47,546 nucleotides of DNA from Chara braunii (GCA_003427395.1 BFEA01000231.1:607194-654739); one strand, 5' to 3'; counted from the stretch's first letter, positions 31,938-41,437 are shown. A program made the numbers and translations. The notes: generated by a model not told the origin, from the sequence alone.

Positions 31938-32132
31938 GGTTGCGTACTGAAGGCTACTATGGCTTGTGCTCCAGCTTTTGTCCCTGTTTTAGCTGGCCAT
32001 TTCTTGAAACAGTTCTTTCAACTACGATATGTTAACTCTCTACATCTTCCAACGGAAGCTTGAAACTCCAGCTTTGTATTTTTGTATATTTTTGTATATA
32101 TCTGAGTTTCTTCCTAATGTGGATGCTGTCAG

Positions 32133-32345
32133 GTCCTGTTCCCAGAGGAGGAGGAGAAGGTTGTCCATGTACGCAGACCAGAAGTTCTGGAGTGGAACCT
32201 GGACACTCACAGAAGATTTCCTCAGGACTTCCGAGAGCAAGTCAAGGAGATTTTGCGATGTCATCGGAGAGTGTACTGCGGTGGGCACAAGAGCAAGTGC
32301 AGCACAGGCGATGCTTTGCCTCTTGCTGATGGCCCCCCTGCCCAG
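32133..32345 (+). CDS. VHL-like: VHL-like gene, exon 3 (end of beta domain and linker)
   Basis: Exon of 213 nt, 71 codons, phase 0. The acceptor is gatgctgtcag ending at 32132. It opens with VLFPEEEE, which aligns with the human VHL strand ELFVPS that closes the beta sandwich. It continues with HVRRPEVLEWNLDTHRRF and then PQDFREQVKEILRCHRR, an amphipathic, basic region in about the place of the VHL alpha domain. No clear Elongin-C BC-box ((S/T/P)LxxxCxxxhydrophobic) is seen. The last part is Cys/Lys-rich (YCGGHKSKC) and then Pro/Ala-rich. The exon ends CAG followed by the donor gtatga. If this intron were retained, translation would add one Val and stop at TGA 32349-32351, so two C termini are possible. 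Confidence 0.75.
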
Positions 32346-33450
32346 GTATGAGGGAGACCGTGAGAGAGAACTGTGAGGTTGAAGGGGACAGGGAACAGAA
32401 GGTGGAACGCATCTCGCCCACCTGCCCAGGCACAGAAGGTGGAACGCATCTCGCCCACCTGCCCAGGCATGGGTGTGAGAGAGAATAAGGGAATGAAGTG
32501 AGGGGAGGGGAGGGAATGGGAGAAGGGAAAAAAAGGAAGTAAAAACCGTAAGGCAAAAAATGCTTTTTCAGCCAACGTAAGTCTTGACTTTCTTCACGGA
32601 TTTTCAGGGCTTGCTAAAACAAATATCAAACTTTACATGTGCACACCTCCACCAAATACAAAACACACTGAGAATTTTTAAAATACTCTCCCCCCAAAAA
32701 AAAGAAGAAAAAGCACACCCAGACTTTCATAAAACGCTGCAGCCAGGGCAAAAAAAAAAACAAAAAAAAACACCCCTTTGGATGTGATACCAGGTAGATA
32801 CCTAGCCCAAAGTTGTTGTGTGAGTATATGCCATCAGTGAGGGTGACACGGCAAGGGTGTCAGGTCCACGAAAGAAGGAAGAGGGAAAAGAAAAATGAAA
32901 CTGAACTTGGAGGGGGAAAGCGGGTTCATACATTCTGCAAAGTAATAGTGTGGGCATGCCATTCTCCTTGCAAGTGTTAGCAGCCTGTGTACTGCGTGCT
33001 GTGCCTCCCTGGTGGGCCATCAAAACAAAGAAAGAAAACAAAAAACACAACAATGAAAACCTGAAACTGGCTACTATAGTGGTTAGATACAAACGTGTGA
33101 GTTTTGGTGCGAGCACAACTTGGTGCACGGCCTTCCCCTGACATGATCTTTTGTTTTCCTTTTTGTTTTCCGAAGGCCCAACTGCCGAGCCTCGACCAAC
33201 CGGCGAAAAGTCTTGAACATCTGTCCCAAGAGTGACAGAGGTAGTAAAATGTATAGGTGCGACTGTGCGAGTTATATGGAGAAGTGGTCCAAGGCTGAAG
33301 GTTTATCATTTACTTATTACCTTCCAAAGTGGGGCACAAGTGGTTAATGCGTTTTTTTTTTTTTTTTGTGGGTAGTTAATATGGTGTCCAGTCTGTGAAT
33401 TGGTGGCACGTTTGGTGAAAATGGCCCCTCGGGTTTGGTTAAAATGGCCC

Positions 33451-33488
<38 letters not shown>

Positions 33489-33500
33489 CTTGTGTCGTGC

Positions 33501-33558
<58 letters not shown>

Positions 33559-33705
33559 ATAAGGATGAGGGAAGAGAGAGTTGGTTGTCCTTTTGCAGGA
33601 AGAATAGCACAAATTCGTGTATCTCGTCGTGTGTTACATGGCACTGTTCTTAGTGCTGTTGTTTCTTTCTGTGTTCTCCTGGTGATTCCTCTTTCTTGTG
33701 GACAG
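32346..33705 (+). other. Intron 3 of the VHL-like gene
   Basis: It begins gtatga and ends tgtggacag, phase 0, about 1.36 kb. Near its start a 36-bp segment (gaaggtggaacgcatctcgc...) is repeated in tandem at about 32395-32465. A long TG microsatellite in two blocks (33450-33487, 33506-33558) lies close to the acceptor. No other coding signal is seen. Confidence 0.6.
33450..33558. repeat. (TG)n microsatellite in two blocks
   Basis: Blocks 33450-33487 and 33506-33558 in intron 3. They generate the long Cys-Val frames that otherwise appear continuous with exon 4. Confidence 0.95.
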
Positions 33706-33870
33706 CGGTCAAGAGGATCCTCTCCGAGTATGGATGCTGAGATGCCGATTGATATGCTCGGGTGTAGATTAGGGCAGCTACCTCCAGACCTGTTACTTCT
33801 CATTGTGAAGTACTTTTCGCCAACCATTCAAGATATCCTTCCCTATGAGGAAACAACGGTGGTTACTTGA
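33706..33870 (+). CDS. VHL-like: VHL-like gene, exon 4 (F-box-like / SOCS-box-like C-terminus, stop codon)
   Basis: After a pyrimidine-rich acceptor (ttcttgtggacag, ending 33705) the frame continues in phase 0 for 54 codons to TGA at 33868-33870. Residues 1-18 are a Ser/Met-rich linker. They are followed by LGQLPPDLLLLIVKYFSP, which resembles the first helices of an F-box (LPxELLxxIxxYLSP) or the tail of a SOCS box, and then IQDILPYEETTVVT. F-boxes bind Skp1 and SOCS/VHL boxes bind Elongin C, so either reading would connect the beta-domain reader to a cullin ubiquitin ligase. The upstream part of the same open frame (33400-33705) is a translated TG microsatellite and belongs to intron 3. Membership in this gene rests on matching splice phase and a plausible domain order, not on transcript evidence. 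Confidence 0.62.
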   Translation, partial: RSRGSSPSMDAEMPIDMLGCRLGQLPPDLLLLIVKYFSPTIQDILPYEETTVVT

Positions 33871-33997
33871 AAAGCCACATCATTCAAAGCCGCCCTCCTT
33901 TTGTTCAGATCATTATGTTCTGCTGTCACTTCAAAGTGCCACACCGTGCCCTTTTATTATTGTGCCGTGACTCAATGGAACGGGCTGTCACAATTGG

Positions 33998-34066
33998 ACA
34001 GTTGTGTATCATGCGGTCTCCACAGTTGTGTATCATGCGGTCTCCACAGTTGTGTATCATGCGGTC
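33998..34066. repeat. 24-bp unit in three tandem copies
   Basis: acagttgtgtatcatgcggt plus ctcc, three times, the last diverging after gcggtc. Confidence 0.92.
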
Positions 34067-34093
34067 GCGAGTTTGACAAGTATACTCAGCTGA

Positions 34094-34227
34094 GGGCATA
34101 CTCGTCTCTGGACGCACTTCCAGTCGGATGCATGCACTTGCTGCCGTAATTCCGGTCAGATAGACCAGCGGCATCCAGGCGAAAGTGAATAATGTCCGAA
34201 GAGCGACATCCCAGTGTGAGTACATTC
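34094..34227. mobile_element. MITE, family C (3-bp target duplication TGA)
   Basis: GGGCATACTCGTCTC at the left, gtgtgagtacattc at the right, TGA on both sides (34091-34093 and 34228-34230). Confidence 0.75.
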
Positions 34228-35843
34228 TGATTCTTAAATTTATTCCAACTCCACGATGATTCATTCGGTCGGTTGTTACACTGTTGAACAGTCTAACAGT
34301 CTAACAGTCAAACAGTCGGGGTCAATGCAGCGATGGAAGCTGTAAGCTTTCGGAGTATGGAAGCTGTATCCAAGTGCGCTTTCGGAGTGCGATGAGTACT
34401 TGGCTTCAAGCATACAATAACTTGCAGATAAGCCATGTGCTCTGTCGAAGGAATGGTAGAGGGCAGGTTCTCCAGTAATGCGATGCGACTATGTGCCCGT
34501 TGGGCTTTGGGTTTGGAAGGGAACGCAGCGTTTCCACTTGGGAACCAGTACCATTCCCACTTCCACTTGCGAAGCAATGTCTCTGAGTTCCTGGCGGTGA
34601 GCAACGCACTTCCGCGGCATCGAAGCAGTTCCATCAACGTGCGTGCTTTGTCGGCAGTTTGTCAGTGTGATCGGCTTGACTTTGAGCGTGCAGAAGCTGA
34701 CAGAGGAGTTCTGTGCTTCATGGAGGGAGCGGAAGAGAGAGGCTTGCCTGTGTGATCGACACACGATCGACTCAATGCGACTATGCGCTGCCTGGCCTTT
34801 CTGCTCTGAAGGGAATCCGGCGTTCCCTCTAGCGAAGAGATCGCTCTTCGGCCGGGCGGTAAGGATGCTCTGTTTTCTTCCATCGGGAGTCGGAAGCGGT
34901 TTGCGGCTTGGGTGTGGTGGTTCTACCAGGTGTTTGTTGAGAACATGCCCAGAAGTGTAGATGCTAAACAAATCGTGGAGCCTTTCCGTGTGCGGGCTCG
35001 AAGATTGAACCGGTGGCAATGGGGATTGATGAGAGGATGTTTTGCATTCAGACGTCGTTTGCCCGAATTGGATTTCGGCGATTTAATACAGGGCGGAGCA
35101 AATGACAGGGTGGGGAGGGGGTTCCGATGGGGCTGCGGGAATTTGTATAGAGGTGAGTGAGACCGTGTGATGGTGATTTATCAGTGATAAGTGCAGCTAT
35201 TCTTTTCTTGAGGACCCCTGTAGTTGGGCCTGTACCCTAATCTGTCTCTCTAACCTATTCTTTGGTCATTCTTTACTGAATCTTTTTTTTGGTCTATTCA
35301 CTCTATTCCTATACTAGCCTTTTTTTTTTTGTCTATTCCTTAGTTAGTTTAATATTTAATGGCCTTTGAAGTTTCAACAGCCTTTCATTAATTATGATCC
35401 TAGTCTCTTGGGTCTTTAGGGTTTAGGGTTTATGGTTCCTGGTTTCATTCAGATTAAGTGCCGCACCGGGCGGTGACATTTGCCGTGCTTGGGAGGGTGT
35501 GCTACGGAGTGGATGTGGTGGCAGTCACTCTCCTCGGAAGCATCTCCTTTGCCGTTTCCACTCTTGGTCGGGTCGAGGACGCGTTCGGTACTCTTCATCC
35601 TTGTGCAGAGAGAATTTCTTTGAAGTGAAAATGCGCCTCACTGGACGTAGACCTTAAGAGCTGCTGTAGATATGCTTTGGAAACCTTTTTTGAAGTTTTT
35701 TTTCCTTCTTTCTGCCATTTTCCTTGTGAAGGAGAGCGAAGTGTCGGCGGAGAATCGAGGAGCGCAAACTGCACGTTTGGCACTGTTTCTGATCGCGAAT
35801 TCTAACTACTACCAACGATTAGCTCTGCCCCTCTCACGAGACA
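34228..35843. other. Unassigned DNA downstream of the VHL-like gene
   Basis: A segment near 34480-34545 (atgcgactatgtgcc...ggaagggaacgcagcgtttcc) is repeated in diverged form near 34773-34835. The frames here show no known domain. 35160-35470 is T-rich and holds the telomere-like motif listed separately. Confidence 0.5.
35415..35432 (+). repeat. Short interstitial telomere-like motif
   Basis: tttagggtttagggttta: two and a half TTTAGGG units, the plant-type telomere repeat. In plants short runs of this motif also act as telo-boxes in promoters; no gene start is recognised next to it. Confidence 0.6.
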
Positions 35844-35952
35844 CGGCATATTCACGCTAGCACTTTTTCGTTTGTTTCTGGATGGAATTGCAGCCAGATG
35901 CATGCAGATCCGGCAACAAATGCGGCCAGATAATGTTAGTGTGAGTATGCCC
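35844..35952. mobile_element. MITE, family C (3-bp target duplication ACA)
   Basis: CGGCATATTCACGCTAGCAC at the left, gttagtgtgagtatgccc at the right, ACA on both sides (35841-35843 and 35953-35955). Confidence 0.82.
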
Positions 35953-36174
35953 ACAGAGTATGAGAGGATGGAGGGGAATCCGAACCGGACTGCGGATGTC
36001 AACTACGGCGTTGATATGGGTGCCACACACGAGTTTTGCTGAGGAAACATTGCTCATGCCAGACGACATGTAGGATTTCCGATAGCAATGCGGTTCAGAA
36101 AGATTTCGGTAGAAGCATCGGGAATGTACGAACCACGTTGATATCCACATTCATGACAGTTCTCGGACATATGG

Positions 36175-36328
36175 GGGAGACTTGCCAGGGCAGGCTCTTG
36201 AACAAGCTTTGGGTTTCTGGCCTTCTTTCCTGATACCCATCGCCAAGGTAATGTATTGATCACCCCACTAACACCGTTAAGTCTTTTCCTGGCACCGAGG
36301 AACTGTAGACCAATTCGTGGGATAACCA
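36175..36328 (+). other. True copy of the 154-bp segment, cut by an assembly gap
   Basis: It is identical to 11777-11930 and is followed directly by the N gap at 36329. No gene is recognised in it. Confidence 0.8.
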
Positions 36329-36637
36329 NNNNNNNNNNNNNNNNNNNNNNNNNNNNNNNNNNNNNNNNNNNNNNNNNNNNNNNNNNNNNNNNNNNNNNNN
36401 NNNNNNNNNNNNNNNNNNNNNNNNNNNNNNNNNNNNNNNNNNNNNNNNNNNNNNNNNNNNNNNNNNNNNNNNNNNNNNNNNNNNNNNNNNNNNNNNNNNN
36501 NNNNNNNNNNNNNNNNNNNNNNNNNNNNNNNNNNNNNNNNNNNNNNNNNNNNNNNNNNNNNNNNNNNNNNNNNNNNNNNNNNNNNNNNNNNNNNNNNNNN
36601 NNNNNNNNNNNNNNNNNNNNNNNNNNNNNNNNNNNNN
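36329..36637. other. Assembly gap of 309 N
   Basis: Run of N between the 154-bp duplicated segment and a (TC)n(CA)n microsatellite. The copy at 11931-12035 probably supplies the missing bases (about 100), which would mean the stated gap length is an estimate. Confidence 0.95.
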
Positions 36638-36681
<44 letters not shown>

Positions 36682-36690
36682 GCACGCACG

Positions 36691-36724
<34 letters not shown>
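36638..36724. repeat. (TC)n(CA)n microsatellite after the gap
   Basis: TC tract changing to CA at about 36659, with four gcac units in the middle. Confidence 0.95.
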
Positions 36725-36726
<2 letters not shown>

Positions 36727-37079
36727 CGGACCGTTTCTGTTGTTGGGGTTTGTGTGTGTTTCTTTTTCTCTTTCTTATGCTCGTCACACACCGTTGTTGG
36801 TGTGTGCTATCCTTGTGCACGCTTGTTATTCTCTTTTTTTGGTTATTGTTCTAGTTTTAAGAGATCTTTCAAAGGCATCAAAGACAGACTAACTTTCACA
36901 AGGTTTGCATGCACAGGTTGGATAATGTATGCTCTGTGATCAAAGCGCACTGAACACTGTGCAATGTGTAGCTGATGTAAATGCGGTGTCAGGCTCAGGT
37001 GTGTGTGCTTAAACCACGACTCCGTTGGTCCCTGCACTGTTTGGACTGGGCAACTAGTATGGTGGAAAGAGGCTCCAGC

Positions 37080-37256
37080 CAATGCACCATCATGATGGCT
37101 GTACTGGACCAGAAAGATGCTCTATGCATTTGCTGAGGGTGCGTTGGGTTCGGGGGGCTGCTGCTGAACAGAATGCACCCATTATGGCTGTACTAGATGG
37201 GAAAGATGGCCTGTATACATTTGTTATCAGGGTGCATTGTGTTCAGGGGGTACTCT
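37080..37256. mobile_element. Two degraded family-B MITEs in tandem
   Basis: aatgcacc.tcatgatggctg, tactggaccagaaagatg, gagggtgcgttgggttcggg, and again gaatgcacccattatggctg, gggaaagatggcctgtatac, tatcagggtgcattgtgttc. The terminal arms are partly lost. Confidence 0.65.
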
Positions 37257-37282
37257 CTCAATTCACTTTTCTTCTACTTATA

Positions 37283-37387
37283 TAAGTTATATTCTAATTT
37301 TTCATCTTGCATTGTTGGTATATTACTCTAAAAGTTATATTCTAATTTTTCATCTTGCATTGTTGGTATATTACTCATTTTATTAGA
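37283..37387. repeat. Tandem duplication of about 52 bp
   Basis: agttatattctaatttttca plus tcttgcattgttggtatatt is present twice. Confidence 0.9.
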
Positions 37388-37415
37388 GCCTGTTGGCTTT
37401 TCGCCTTTACTGCCA

Positions 37416-37417
37416 TC

Positions 37418-37468
<51 letters not shown>

Positions 37469-37517
37469 CGTGTGTGCGATCTTGATTGGTCATATGTCCA
37501 TTGCCACAGTGCCATNC

Positions 37518-37570
<53 letters not shown>

Positions 37571-37612
37571 CGTGTGTGCGATCTTGATTGGTCATATGTC
37601 CATTGCCACAGA
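37416..37612. repeat. Tandem duplication with (TC)n(TG)n, joined by an N
   Basis: Two copies of (TC)n(TG)n followed by cgatcttgattggtcatatg tccattgccacag. A single N at 37516 marks the join, so the duplication may be an assembly artefact. Confidence 0.9.
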
Positions 37613-37664
37613 GAGAGAGGGTGAGCGTCTTTCTAGTACGGGCGCGTGCTGCTGCCCCTGGCGT

Positions 37665-37760
37665 CCTTGTCTGAACACGAAACGCCCTGATAGTGAATGT
37701 ATATAAGCAAACTCTCCCGTTGGTACAGCCATAACTGTGTGCATTGTGTTTTTGGGGTAC
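37665..37760. mobile_element. Degraded family-B MITE, reversed
   Basis: gtctgaacacgaaacgccct, gatagtgaatgtatataagc, ccgttggtacagccat, gtgcattgtgtttttggggt. This is the family-B interior in reverse order. Confidence 0.6.
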
Positions 37761-37936
37761 CCGTTTGAAAACGTGTTAGAGTGTGTGTTTGAAAATCAGC
37801 CTCAGGCGAATGTGCGAAACACTCACACACACATGCAGCATACCAAGGCACACCACACAGGAATAGACTAAAGTAGAGTTGAATGGGGCGCAGGTATCTG
37901 CGTTTTGGAAAACAACATGCCACATGAAGGACTGAA

Positions 37937-38035
37937 ACGGAGCAGGCGATTGACCCAACACTGTTTCTGCTGATCGCCCGTCCGACATCGTCGGCCCAAC
38001 ACTGTGTTTCTGCTGATCGCCCGTCCGATGTCGTC
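37937..38035. repeat. Tandem duplication of about 45 bp
   Basis: cccaacactg(tg)tttctgct gatcgcccgtccga.(a/g)tcgtc occurs twice. Confidence 0.88.
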
Positions 38036-38199
38036 AGGGGTTGTGATAATCTACCAAGCGCAAGATGATTTGGACGATGGCTGTTCCTAGTTCTCATACC
38101 CTCTTCCTGCAGCAAGACCTTGACACGTTCTGTCAATTCTGGCCTCTCCTAGAATAGTCGAGAGACGAGCACTGTACTAAACATAGTCGATCGGAAATA

Positions 38200-38440
38200 G
38201 CTACTCCAGAAGTTCCCCTGTTCGAATCCTGAAAGACTGTAAGGAACGTCAAGTCCAAAAGGTCCCCTGTTGAAGTCCTCTCTGGGGAGACAGAACTTCA
38301 TCTGTGAACTCAAGGAAAAAAAAAAGAACAAAAAAGAGAAAAAAAAGACCGCTGTTTGATTCTAGCTCCTCAAAGGTCGTGGAGGACAACAACTTCAAAA
38401 GATCCCCTGTTCGAATCCCGAAAAAAGTTGAAAAAAACTC
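38200..38440. repeat. Three diverged units with a tRNA B-box-like core
   Basis: cc.gaagttcccctgttcgaatcctgaaa and two relatives (38258-38275, 38395-38425). gttcgaatcc is the core of a Pol III B box, so these may be SINE remnants. Confidence 0.5.
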
Positions 38441-38453
38441 CAAAAAGATAGAT

Positions 38454-38488
<35 letters not shown>

Positions 38489-38492
<4 letters not shown>

Positions 38493-38572
38493 TCTGGGAC
38501 CTTCCCTTGTCATTGCACGGCCGGGCCGCCCGGGGAAATAGGGTGACCCGGGCGGCCTGGCTGGTAGCCTAG
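38489..38572. mobile_element. Right-end fragment of the CTAGGCTACCAG MITE family
   Basis: It ends CTGGTAGCCTAG, the same 12-bp end as the element at 4353-4622, preceded by gggaccttcccttg and ggcccggg-type GC-rich sequence. A T-run (38457-38490) replaces the left part. Confidence 0.7.
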
Positions 38573-38721
38573 GCCGGTGCTAGTTTTATAGCAAACCGAT
38601 GAACCTGGCCATTTTCTGGGCGAAAAGACATTCGAAACGTTTTTTGTTTCGTGTGCGGTTGCCAGATCATGAATGTGCACTGTACAAGCAATTGTTCTCT
38701 GTTTATTTTTGTTTCTTTTTT

Positions 38722-38941
38722 CATCAAGGGTGAGGCCCTTGAGATATCATCATTCAGCTGACCGGGCCCAGTCAATTCAGAAATATTTGACTTTACGCAT
38801 GGGTGTGGTCCCCACTGCGCTAGGCTCTTGAGAGAGAAGTCATTGAGTTCCGTCATCTTGATTCGAACTTGGGTCTGTCTTTCAACAGTTAATGGGTGTG
38901 GTCCCCACTGAGCTAGGCTCTTGGGTGTTGTTCTTTGCGTT
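38722..38941 (-). repeat. tRNA-derived SINE (family 2) with a doubled head
   Basis: On the minus strand AAGAGCCTAGCTCAGTGGGG (A box) and AGTTCGAATC (B box) form a tRNA-like head. A second head copy, AAGAGCCTAGCGCAGTGGGG, follows before the body (gactgggcccggtcagctga...), which matches 46010-46060. Confidence 0.7.
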
Positions 38942-39514
38942 GTTTTGGGGGAGGAAAGGGGTTTTCTGACTAAACAGGATGTGTGCGCAAATGCAGTCAG
39001 ATACATCCAGGAAAAGGTTCTAGTGTACATTTATGCCCCCAATGTCCTGAAGACATTCATTTAGGGATGTTTACATCCCCTCCCTTAGCCCAGGCAGTGG
39101 TCAAGAAAGGAGAGCACCTGCTGAGAAAACGACAAATTAAAAAATAGTTTAAATAAATAAAAAGAGGAAAGTTCAAATGTAAAGCCGCAAACCTTCACGA
39201 AACAACAACAGCTGTGCTCCTGCTTCAGGGAAAAAAAAAAAAAGAAAAGAACAAACAAACATACAAACAGAAAACCGCGGTAACAGATGCCAGGACTGAG
39301 AAAACCAGGGTGAAGTGGGAGTACTCCAGGGGTCTTATCCCCCTAGCCGTTGAGTTTCGTCAACCTCCGAATCTGGATATATTTGTGGAGATGTTCAGTT
39401 AAAGAAATTCAATTCAAGTCATTTCTGCAGATTACAGAAACACGTCCAGATTTGGCCATCTCGAGGAAACTCCAATGCTGCTAGTGGGAAGAGTACCCAG
39501 GAGCCAGGTCCCAC
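38942..39514. other. Unassigned DNA
   Basis: 38985-39040 resembles a degraded family-C MITE in reverse (gcagtcagatacatccagg, ttctagtgt, tatgcccc). Nothing else is recognised. Confidence 0.4.
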
Positions 39515-39623
39515 TACCTTCTTCCCCCGAATACAACGTACGGTCATTACGGCTGTATCTAGACTGAAAGATACCTCAAATGCAGCTATAACGACCGTAC
39601 GTTGTATTCGGGGGAAGAAGGTA
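39515..39623. mobile_element. Hairpin MITE, family A
   Basis: TACCTTCTTCCCCCGAATAC and its inverse with TA at both termini. The central block (ctagactgaaagatacctca) is inverted relative to the copies in intron 1. Confidence 0.88.
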
Positions 39624-39827
39624 GCAAAGGGGATTTTGGAAAAATATCCTGAATCTGGAGGTGTTTTAGGCAGACATGCAGAAAAGCAGTTCAAACTCAA
39701 CATTCTCCAACTTTCCACTAACACGTCCAGATTCAGGTCTTCAATCCTATCCTCTTTGCTAGTGGAACCTTGCCCCAGAACATGACAAAACTTCTGCCTG
39801 TCCCACCAATGAAATTCTTCCCGCCCG

Positions 39828-39950
39828 GCGTGGTTACCCGGCAGAACGTTCGGAGGTCCCAGGGCCGGAAATTTGGAGGCCACCCCCGGGCCGACCTCCA
39901 AACGTTCGGGCGTTCGGGCATTCGGGGCCCATCCCACGCCAAATTGCATT
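39828..39950. mobile_element. GC-rich end fragment of a hAT-like element
   Basis: gtggttacccggcagaacgt, tcggaggtcccagggcc and cctccaaacgttcgggcgtt resemble the left GC-rich end of the 1-7 kb elements. Confidence 0.5.
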
Positions 39951-40194
39951 TCAGGGTTGATACTTTTTTTTTTTTTTTTTTTTTGCGAGTGTGTGTAGAT
40001 AGCCTAGTGGTAGCAAGTGAACCTGTTCCTGAAATTTTGCGATGGTCTGTTCATTAAACAAATAAAGTAGGCTTCCTGAGCCACCCGGCAGGGCCGGGCC
40101 GGCACGGCCTTGCACCCGTGCAAGATCCTTTTTTTTTTTGCGGTGATGGCACTGATCGGCCTTTGCTGCACTTGCAGAGATCTGCCAGAATCTG

Positions 40195-40350
40195 CCCTTT
40201 TTGTAGTTGTTGGGGTTGGGTGGGGTGGGGTCTGTGTGGGCCTGTGTGGCTACTGTGGCAGGGCGGGNGGGGTTCGGTGGGGTCTCACTGACTCAGTGTC
40301 TCAGACTCTCAGATGCTTTTCAGGTGGGGTGGGGCGGGGNGGGGTCTCAC
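40195..40350. repeat. G-rich segment with duplicated ggggtctcactgac
   Basis: Many GGG and GGGG runs on the plus strand, two single N (40267, 40340), and ggtggggtctcactgac-like copies. It can in principle form G-quadruplexes. Confidence 0.7.
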
Positions 40351-40649
40351 TGACAAAATGAATGTTTGGGATCAGCTTTTCCAGGACCATCCCTGGCCCC
40401 TGCAGTTATTCTTCTTTTTCTTTTTCTTTTTTTTTTTTTGAAGACCCCGGCGAACATAGCACACACCCCCGGCGACACGTCACATCTCTTTCTAATGATC
40501 CAATGTTTTGGCGCGTAGCCCCGCATACGGTTACGGCTTTAGTTTTAGGAATTGCAGTGATTTTTATTTTGAGGACCAGACACACACGATTTAGAAGTGT
40601 CTATCTTTTGAGGCAAGGAACTTCCGCGACTGACACATTGGGGGGGACA

Positions 40650-40692
40650 CGAGGATCTCATCCTCTCACTAGTCTATTTTGATTTTAGTACG
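40650..40692 (-). repeat. SINE family 1, 3'-end fragment
   Basis: atctcatcctctcactagtctat...gtacggaacac matches the start of 23727 and 45404. Confidence 0.55.
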
Positions 40693-41388
40693 GAACACTT
40701 AGTGTTTATTTTATTTTTAAATTAGTTATTATTATTATTATTATTATTATTTTTTGACAGACACACGCGAAACGAAGAAGGAGAGCTAATGATAAAAAGC
40801 ATGAGAGATAAGGCACGGGTCTCTCTTTTCGACTGAAGCGCTCGTGAAGGGCGTACCTTCCTGATGATTCCGTTGTGGACGGATGAAACCGGTAGGAGGA
40901 CCGTGTTGTCGAGTTCTGCAGGTGATTTTGGCTATGGTGGTGAAGGTTTCGTGGCATGTGGGAAGTGAAACTTTGTTGATGTTTTTGAAGGTTGAGCTCG
41001 TTTCGGCGGGTTTGTTCAAAGCTTGACTCTGTTTTTTTTTTTTTTTTTTTTTTTTTTTTGGACTCTGTTGACTCTGTTTTCTAAGTTTACATGTTCACGA
41101 CTCTTTGTGCTACTGTGCCCTCCCGGACAGGCGGTTGCCGCAGTCTGCCACACCACACCCGGCGACACTCAGACAGACTCGTAGAGGCGGAGGACTGTGG
41201 GAGGGAGGTGGAGGACAGCGGGAAGGAGGTGGAAGATGGTGGAAGAAGAGGAACGAAGTCGAATGGGAGCGACAGTCACCTGGGATTTTTTTCATGCATC
41301 AAAAAAGATTGGGGCCTGGGGAGATCCAACGCGAATCTATGTCGCAGATCTGCAAAGATCTACGGTGGAGATTAGCAGTCGAAGCGCA

Positions 41389-41390
<2 letters not shown>
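40693..41390. other. Unassigned DNA
   Basis: (ATT)n at 40726-40754, a T-run at 41032-41059, and a purine-rich gaggtggagga repeat region at 41185-41250. No recognisable gene. Confidence 0.5.

Positions 41391-41391
<1 letters not shown>

Positions 41392-41437
<46 letters not shown>

Larger units (their letters stand above)
30691..32132 (+). other. Intron 2 of the VHL-like gene
   Basis: It begins gtgagt and ends tgtcag, phase 0, about 1.44 kb. It holds two long TG/CA microsatellites (31038-31190 and 31346-31388), a duplicated 'cttccatcga-aggatgagcaaaat' segment around 31275 and 31430, and a 39-bp inverted repeat at 31780-31818 / 31899-31937. Confidence 0.7.

Noticed and set aside
33400-33705. 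Upstream part of the open frame that contains exon 4
   Set aside because: It is the translation of a TG microsatellite and ends at a good splice acceptor, so only 33706-33870 is taken as coding.
34435-35160. Possible genes downstream of the VHL-like gene
   Set aside because: The frames overlap in several directions, contain an internal diverged duplication and show no domain.
35672-35860. Small secreted protein (MLWKPFLKFFFLLSAIF start)
   Set aside because: The signal-like start comes from a T-rich stretch, and the frame runs into a family-C MITE. There is no other support.
36054-36939. Frames of 186-245 residues on both strands
   Set aside because: They run through the 309-N gap and a CA microsatellite; the unknown residues make them look long.
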